Shown here one piece after another: positions 58,205 to 64,000 of a stretch of 64,000 nt of DNA. Source of the DNA: Lepus europaeus (Eukaryota; Chordata; Mammalia; Lagomorpha; Leporidae); assembly GCF_033115175.1 (NCBI RefSeq), contig NC_084827.1, forward strand, positions 178,127,401-178,191,400, in the 5' to 3' direction. Both the position numbers and the translations under genes were made by a program. The notes under the pieces are model-generated. The model saw only the letters and a list, made by a program, of their open reading frames with translations, was not told the origin of the DNA and did no database searches. Within the stretch, counting starts at the first letter, position 1. Each line of letters starts with the position of its first letter.

Positions 58205-58790
58205 GCGCCAGGCTCAGTGGTGCTGACTCAGCAGATCTGGGGGCATGGGTATCACCTGGGGCTGGTGGACAAGCAGCGCTGACTCAGCAGATCTGGGGGC
58301 ATGGGTATCACCTGGGGCTGGTGGACAAGCAGCGCTGACTCAGCAGATCTGGGTGTGGGCATCACCAGAGGCTGGTGGTCAAGCAGTGCTGACTCGGCAG
58401 ATTTGGGGGCTGGGAGCCACCTGGGGCTGGTGGACAAACAGCGCTGACTCAGCAGATTTGGGGGCTGGGAGCCACCTGGGGCTGGTGGTCAAGCAGTGCT
58501 GACTCAGCAGATCTGGGCGTGGGCATCACCAGAGGCTGGTGGACAAGCAGTGCTGACTCGGCAGATCTGGGGGCATGGGTATCACCTGGGGCTGGTGGAC
58601 AAGCAGCACTGACTCAGCAGATTTGGGGGCTGGGAGCCACCTGGGGCTGGTGGTCAAGCAGTGCTGACTCAGCAGATCTGGGCGTGGGCATCACCTGGGG
58701 CTGGTGGACAAGCAGCGCTGACTCAGCAGATTTGGGGGCTGGGAGCCACCTGGGGCTGGTGGACAAGCAGCGCCGACTCAGCAGGTCTGG
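58205..58790. repeat. 56 bp tandem array with Maf/ARE-type sites
   Basis: About 10-11 tandem units of 53-56 bp, with the pattern GCTGACTCAGCAGATCTGGG, then GGCATGGGTATCACCTGGGG, then CTGGTGGACAAGCAGC. Every unit carries a version of TGCTGACTCAGCA, the palindromic TPA-type Maf recognition element that also contains AP-1 (TGACTCA) and the ARE core (TGACNNNGC). Exact 13-mers are at 58221-58233, 58497-58509 and 58662-58674. Variants start at 58277, 58333, 58387, 58442, 58551, 58607, 58716 and 58771. The array lies in the MROH2A intron just upstream of exon 8. Binding has not been shown; the match to the motif is direct. Confidence 0.93.
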
Positions 58791-58887
58791 GGCAGGACCA
58801 GAAAAGCCACCCTTAGGGGGTGCAGGTCTAGAGTCTGACCCTGAATCAGTAGACGGCGACCTGCCTCCATTTGCCTACCTGTCGCAG

Positions 58888-58980
58888 GTCCTGAGGCAGA
58901 TCCTGGAGATGTCCGTCTCCACCAATACCCCCATCCCCCAGATGCAGCTGCACCCCCTCTTCACAGAGCTTCATGTGCAG
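58888..58980 (+). CDS. MROH2A: MROH2A coding exon 8
   Basis: A 93 nt phase-0 exon encoding VLRQILEMSVSTNTPIPQMQ, then LHPLFTELHVQ. The acceptor is 'cctacctgtcgcag' and the donor GTGGGG. It starts about 100 bp after the Maf/ARE-containing tandem array. Confidence 0.94.
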
Positions 58981-59142
58981 GTGGGGCCCGCAATCTCAGG
59001 GTGGGATCAGCAGGGGCTGGGCTTTGGGAGGGGGCCAGGGCCTGGTTCACTTGTGTGCCTGCTGCTGGCCAGGGGAGCTGTGGTGCCCAGGCGGCCTGAA
59101 GCCCTGTGAGCCCCGCCATGCTCCCTGCACGCCCCTCCCCAG

Positions 59143-59221
59143 GTGTGCACCAAGGCCCCGGCCCAGCACCAGTTCAGCAGCCAGAACCTGGTGGAGATCG
59201 TGCACTGCTTCATAGCCCTGG
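59143..59221 (+). CDS. MROH2A: MROH2A coding exon 9
   Basis: A 79 nt exon encoding VCTKAPAQHQFSSQNLVEIV, then HCFIAL plus one base. The acceptor is 'cgcccctccccag' and the donor GTGAGG. Confidence 0.94.
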
Positions 59222-59339
59222 GTGAGGCTCTGCCGGTGGGGGGGGGGGGGGGGGCGCTCCCGGGTCTGCCAGGTGGGGCGGCCTCCCCAGGAGGGCTCAC
59301 AGCGCCTGGGCGATGACAGAAGGGTCCTTCCTCCTGCAG

Positions 59340-59453
59340 CTCACTCCTACCCCAAGGAGCTGATGCGGTTCTTCTTCAGCCAGATGGAGATAAGCCAGGA
59401 GGCCGTGCGCGTGGGCACCCTGACCCTGATTAGGGCTGTGGTCAGCGCCAACG
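59340..59453 (+). CDS. MROH2A: MROH2A coding exon 10
   Basis: A 114 nt exon encoding AHSYPKELMRFFFSQMEISQ, then EAVRVGTLTLIRAVVSAN. The acceptor is 'cttcctcctgcag' and the donor GTGAGC. Confidence 0.94.
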
Positions 59454-59678
59454 GTGAGCATTCGACACTGCTGGGTGGACTACTGCAGGTGCTGGCAGGC
59501 CCTTAGGGGAGTGCGGGGCCTGCCGGGGGTGGTGCCGTGGACAGGAGAGGGGGAGCTGGGCCTGAAAGTGCCCCTGAGCTTGCGCAATGTCAGCGGAAGA
59601 AAGAACCAGACAGGATGGGACGAGCCCCACGACGTCACCCGAAGCCACGGCCCTCCAGGCCCCACTCCCCTTTTCCAG

Positions 59679-59755
59679 AGCCCAGAATGAACATCAGGAC
59701 CGTCTGCCTGGCCATCCGCGTGGTCAAGAACACACTGTCCGACACCCGCTCCAAG
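59679..59755 (+). CDS. MROH2A: MROH2A coding exon 11
   Basis: A 77 nt exon encoding EPRMNIRTVCLAIRVVKNTL, then SDTRSK. The acceptor is 'ccccttttccag' and the donor GTACCG. It ends in phase 0. Confidence 0.93.
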
Positions 59756-60409
59756 GTACCGAGGCCCTGGCAGGTGCAGGCGCCCAGGGGCCTGTGATGA
59801 GACCCTGGCTCCCTGCCCGGTCCTGAGCAGGGTGGTGAGAGAGCAAGACCCATAAGATGCTGGCGCCCCACTCTCACCCGGGACCTTAATCCTTGCCAGG
59901 AACCTGGAGTTTCTGAGTGTGGCCTCCCAGGCACCCTTGGGACAGAGGAGCAGCCAGGCTGCTCGGTGGCTTTGGCTGTTTGAGGTCCTTATCACACGTG
60001 GATGGACAGAGACTAAGGGATATGACCTCCAACCCTCTCCCCACCCAACCTCACAAAGGCTGAAAACCCCAGTCCCAGCGGTGGCCAGCCTGGGGCGGGG
60101 TGTGGAGAGGAAGGTGGCCCTGGCTCTGGCTGCTGGCTGGAGGGGTAGGCCCAGGCTAGTGAGAGCTGCATGGTGGTTTTGAGATCTTAGGGGACGGAGA
60201 ATGGCGGGGTCATAGGCTGGCGACCGAGACACAGCTGCATCTGGGGCTGTCCAAGGCACGGAAGAGGCTGGGTCTGGCGTTTTGCGTTTTGTCTCCCCCT
60301 TGTGGTGGGCCCCAGGGTTCCCGGTGAGAGAAGTTCCCCCCCACCAGCATGGGGGCTGCCAGGGCGGGAGGGGCGGGGAGGGGAGAGCAGCCAGTGTTAG
60401 AAGGGGATG

Positions 60410-60742
60410 TGTGCGCTGGTGCCCCGGTTCACTAGGCTAATCCTCCGCCTGCGGCACCGGCACCCCAGATTCTAATCCCGATCGGGGCACCAGATTCTGT
60501 CCCGGTTGCTCCTCTTCCAGTCCAGCTCTCTGCTGTGGCCCGGGAGGGCAGTGGAGGATGGCCCAGGTCCTTGGGCCCTGCACCCGCATGGGAGACCAGG
60601 AGGAAGCACCTGGCTCCTGCATTCGGATCGGCGCGCCGACCTTAGCAGCCATTTGGGGGGTGAACCAACGGCAAAAGGAAGACCTTTCTCTCTGTCTCTC
60701 TCTCACTGTCCACTCTGCCTGTCAAAAAAAAAAAAAAAAAAA

Positions 60743-60774
<32 letters not shown>

Positions 60775-60790
60775 AGAAGAAGAAGGGGAT
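60410..60790 (+). mobile_element. Young C-repeat SINE with (GAA)n tail and target-site duplication
   Basis: 'ctggtgccccggttcactaggctaatcc' to 'ctgcctgtcaaaaaa', then a long A-run and GAA repeats. AGAAGGGGATG flanks both sides. Confidence 0.95.
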
Positions 60791-60977
60791 GGGTGGACTC
60801 TGCTGAGGCTCCCACATGTGCCTGTGCACAGGGCATCCTGTGAGGCAGGGGTGGGGACCGAGTGGGCTGGAGGCTCCTTCTAGTCCCCACACTCCTGGCC
60901 GTCTCCTTCGCAGGACAGGACGTGAGGTGCCGAGCCCCTGTCCCTGAACCCACCCCAACCCCTGTCCCCCCGCCCAG

Positions 60978-61097
60978 GTGCGGATGGCCATTCTGCGGAT
61001 CATCAGCCAGCTGGCTCTGTCCGGCTACCAGGACAGGATCAAAGGCTGGGGACTGAAGTATGTGTCGGTGCAGCTGACCTTATCCACGTACAAACTG
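60978..61097 (+). CDS. MROH2A: MROH2A coding exon 12
   Basis: A 120 nt phase-0 exon encoding VRMAILRIISQLALSGYQDR, then IKGWGLKYVSVQLTLSTYKL. The acceptor is 'ccccccgcccag' and the donor GTGAGT. Confidence 0.95.
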
Positions 61098-61305
61098 GTG
61101 AGTGGCCCCAAGGCCACACCGGCAGCCACCGCATCTCAGAACTGGTTGCAAAGCCCTGGGGACACCACACACAGTCCCCCCGGCAGTACACACACACACA
61201 CACGCACACAGCTCTGAGCAGCCTGGGAACCCCGCATCAAGAACTTCACCCCCAAGACCATGACAAGCCGAGCCCTCAGGCAGGGACCACTCGCTTTGTC
61301 TTCAG

Positions 61306-61416
61306 ACGAATTGCCGGGAGAGCTTGTATCATAGGGACCTGGAGGAGAAGATGGTGCACAAAGTGACCATGGACACCGTGAAAGTCATCACATCTTCCGT
61401 CAGTGGCATGAGCAAC
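61306..61416 (+). CDS. MROH2A: MROH2A coding exon 13
   Basis: A 111 nt phase-0 exon encoding TNCRESLYHRDLEEKMVHKV, then TMDTVKVITSSVSGMSN. The acceptor is 'ctttgtcttcag' and the donor GTGAGT. Confidence 0.95.
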
Positions 61417-62985
61417 GTGAGTGAGCCCTGGCCGCGGGCTGCTCCCAGGGGCCGGGGGCTCTGGGCTGCGCTGCGCCAGGAACCAGTGTGCCCAGAACGT
61501 GTGCCGCCTCACTTCTACCAGCCCACTGCTGAGGGTCCCGGGGAGGGGGGGGGGTCTTGCACATCCCCTTGCTGCGTGCTCATCTTTTTTTTTTTTTTTT
61601 TTTTCCATCTCCGTCTCCCCTGTGCAGGCTAGGGCAGGGCCTGGCACACAGTAGGTCTAAATGCCTGAACTGCGTCTGTTGCCTCAAAACCCCTTCAGGT
61701 CACAAAGGCCGTGTGTGTGTGTGTGTGTGTGTAAGGAAGTGATTGTTTTTTTTTTTTTTTTTTCACAATCAAGGGTACAGACTAGGAGGTCCCAGGATGA
61801 CCCCAAGGAGTTCATAGGCTACAGGAGGAAAAAAATGGTCATATTTAAGTGCAATAAATGTGAGATAGCAAAAAGACAGAAAAAAAATTTATCACGAGAA
61901 CTTCATGAACAGAGTGATTGTCCAGTAAGTGGGGCCAGAGCCTGGCTGCTCCCTGTCCAGCGGCAGGTGCTCCCTGACCATTGAATGCAGAAGGACTGAG
62001 AATAATAACAGCCCAGCGCGTGGAGAACCTGCCATAGCACGTGCCGCACAGGTGCAGCCTCACTCGGCTTTGTCAGTGAACCCATCGGGCGGGCTCCTTT
62101 ACTTCCTTGATTTTGTGACACCTGATTCTGTAGGCGAAGAAACTGCAGCTCCGAGGGACCCATTACTTTTCTCAAAGCCTCACAGCTGCTAAGCAACACA
62201 GCCAGGATAAAACGCCTTTTCCTGTTCCCAGGGCCGCTTCCCTGGGGGAGCCCAGGAGCCCGGAGGTTTTAGTTCTGGTGGGGAGCACGCACGGCTCCAG
62301 CCGCTGCACCTGGTAGTTGGTAGCACAGGGTCTCACCAGGAGGGGATCACAGTTAGCTGGGGTGTCGAATGCTCAGCCAAGGAGAGGCGCAGGGACGCAG
62401 CCCCAACATTCTGTGTGGGTCCAGGCTCTCCGGAGAAGCGGGGCCAGCAGAAGTAACGAAAGTCAGGGTTAGTGAAGGCGCTGGCTCCTGCACTTGTCTG
62501 AAGCGTGTGGGGCGGGCTGGACACTGAGGCAGAGCTGCTGCTGTAGGCCAGCAGAATACCTTCTCCTCCTATCTCCATGGGAGCCCAGTGTCATGGCTCA
62601 CGGGACGACCTCCCGTGTGGGGCGTGGGCTTTTGTCACAGCTGCAGAGCTCCTTCCCGGCAACACCTAGTGTCCAATTGCATGACTGTAATCGAACCCAT
62701 AACTCCGGCCACCACGACCAGCTGGCCCTGCCGGGTCATCTGCCCAGCGTGCACCTCTTCTACGGGATTTGGGATCAGAGAGGGGTTCAGGGCGAGAGGC
62801 TGTGGTGGGTGTGGGGTTGGGACTGGCTGACAGTGTATCAGTGGGGCACCGCTTGGGCACCCCGACAAAGACCGGGGTGGGCACACAGCCAGTTCAGGGC
62901 TGCAACAGGGTCAGGGCACAGCTCTGGAGAAGCGGGGCGGGGGCCTGCCCAGTCTCACCGGCTGACCTTTGGCCCCCGCTCGCAG
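61417..62985. other. MROH2A intron 13 with old MIR/L2-like sequence
   Basis: No exon is seen. T-runs lie at 61586 and 61747, and a (GT)n tract at 61712-61733. The stretch 62010-62200 ('gaagaaactgcagctccgaggg', 'cacagctgctaagcaacacagccaggat') resembles MIR. Confidence 0.45.
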
Positions 62986-63133
62986 GAGTTCTGGGTGAGG
63001 CTGCTGTGCTACATCATGGAGACGAACTACACGGAGGCCCTGGCGCCCATCTGTATCAGCCTCACCAACCTGGCGGAGCGCCAGCTGCAAAGCCAGGACG
63101 CGGAGGCCGGCGTGGCCAGCAAGAACAAGCTCG
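62986..63133 (+). CDS. MROH2A: MROH2A coding exon 14
   Basis: A 148 nt exon encoding EFWVRLLCYIMETNYTEALA, then PICISLTNLAERQLQSQDAE and ending KNKL plus one base. The acceptor is 'cccgctcgcag' and the donor GTGGGC. Confidence 0.94.
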
Positions 63134-63986
63134 GTGGGCAGCCCTGAGCCAGCTGGTGGGAGCAGGCGGCCGCGGCCGGCTCCTCGTCACCCCCGACCCC
63201 ACCCCATCTGTGCGTTACCCTTCTCCAGGAGCCATGCAGAACCTGCCCGCCGAGGGGTAGCTACACCCCTGGCCCACACCCCACCCCAGGCAGCTCTTGG
63301 CCTGGCCTCTCTCCCCATGTGGACTCCTTGGTCCTCTGCTCTGTCCCACGTCTCTGAGCCAGCCAGGGGCACCACAGCCTCCCCACCCCATCCCCACCCC
63401 ATGGTCCACCTGCAGTGGGCACCATTAACACCAGGCTCTTGGATCGCCGCTGTGCCCACCCACCACCACCACCCATGTCTCCCTGCCTCCCTCCCAACTC
63501 TGGCTTCCAGGGGGCCGGGTGGGGCCAGGGATCAGGGCATGCAGGGAGACTCTAGGACCCAGGGATGGCAAAGGTCAGAGCCCATGCCCTGAGCTGGTCT
63601 TGGAAGCCTGGTGGGGGGAGCTGGTGTCTCCCGCACGCCCCTCCCACCCAGACTCTGCAAGGGCTCAGCACAGTGTTTGCACTCCCAGAGCTGCAGACGG
63701 GTGGGGGAGGGGCCGTCCGGTCACTGTGGCTCAGCAGAGGCCCAGGGTCACAGGAGAAGTAAGACACAGTCATGGTGCCCACGGGCACGGCCAGAAATCG
63801 CCCCGGCTAGAGCCCAGCCCTCCCCTCTTCCCAGGATGAGCCAAGGAGAAGGAAAAATCCCCTGGGTGATCCATTCTCCATTCTGGGGGCGCCATGGGAC
63901 GGTGCTGGGTGCAGCCGCCTGTGTGTGGGGGGGACGGGGTGTGGGCCAGGCAGCCCCAGTGGGCGTTGTGTCTTTTTCTTCCTCAG

Positions 63987-64000
63987 TGGACCTACCCACC
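63987..64000 (+). CDS. MROH2A: MROH2A coding exon 15 (cut by the window end)
   Basis: Only the first 14 nt are in the window. After the acceptor 'tttttcttcctcag' they complete the split Val codon and read VDLPT, which matches the family at this junction. The gene continues beyond the window. Confidence 0.8.

Noticed and set aside
58519-59109. A 196-codon ORF with repeated GWWTSSADSADLG
   Set aside because: It comes from translation of the 56 bp tandem array and runs into MROH2A exon 8.

Overview
The window is nuclear DNA from a placental mammal, most likely the European rabbit or a close lagomorph. The main evidence is the many copies of the roughly 320-330 bp tRNA-derived C-repeat SINE. These begin with a 'ccgcggctcactaggctaatcc' type head (or older 'ggctggtgctgtggc' type heads) and end in a CT-rich stretch followed by 'ctgcctgtcaaaaa' or 'aaataaataaatctt'. 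This SINE family is lagomorph-specific. The genes match the human chromosome 2q37 block UGT1A - DNAJB3 - MROH2A in order and orientation. All gene calls come from reading translations, splice sites and exon phases by eye; no database search was run.

Positions 1 to about 28,280 hold the 3' part of the UGT1A first-exon array. In this locus several alternative first exons, each with its own promoter, splice to a shared set of exons 2-5. From 5' to 3' there is a broken first exon (7708-8552), an intact UGT1A3/1A4/1A5-type first exon (17405-18262), a very degraded first-exon relic (about 21096-21385), the intronless antisense gene DNAJB3 (22302-23000, minus strand, in a CpG island) and the intact UGT1A1 first exon (27411-28277). 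The broken and intact UGT1A3/4/5-type exons lie in two copies of a tandem segmental duplication of about 9.75 kb that also carries the same antisense L1 remnants.

The constant exons of UGT1A are at 34246-34377, 36564-36651, 36934-37153 and 43302-43599 (132, 88, 220 and 298 nt). Together they encode the 245-residue C-terminal half: the UDP-glucuronic acid binding domain, the membrane anchor and the lysine-rich cytosolic tail. The intron between exons 4 and 5 contains a 2 kb minisatellite of 74-75 bp units with an internal 787 bp higher-order repeat. A poly(A) signal is at about 43936.

From 48691 to the window end are the first 15 coding exons of MROH2A, a HEAT-repeat protein of the maestro family, on the same strand as UGT1A. 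All exon phases join without a break, giving 570 codons before the window cuts exon 15. The intron before exon 8 carries an array of about 56 bp units, each with a Maf-recognition / antioxidant-response type site (11 copies, three matching the 13-mer TGCTGACTCAGCA exactly).

The remaining sequence is intronic or intergenic and rich in repeats: C-repeat SINEs, old antisense L1 pieces, MaLR-like LTR remnants, MIR/L2 traces, a small palindromic DNA-transposon-like element and microsatellites. I saw no rRNA gene, functional tRNA gene, CRISPR array or bacterial feature. The most unusual items are the Maf/ARE site array, the hairpin-rich 74 bp minisatellite with nested periodicity, the missing TA-repeat TATA box at UGT1A1, and the first-exon relic next to DNAJB3.
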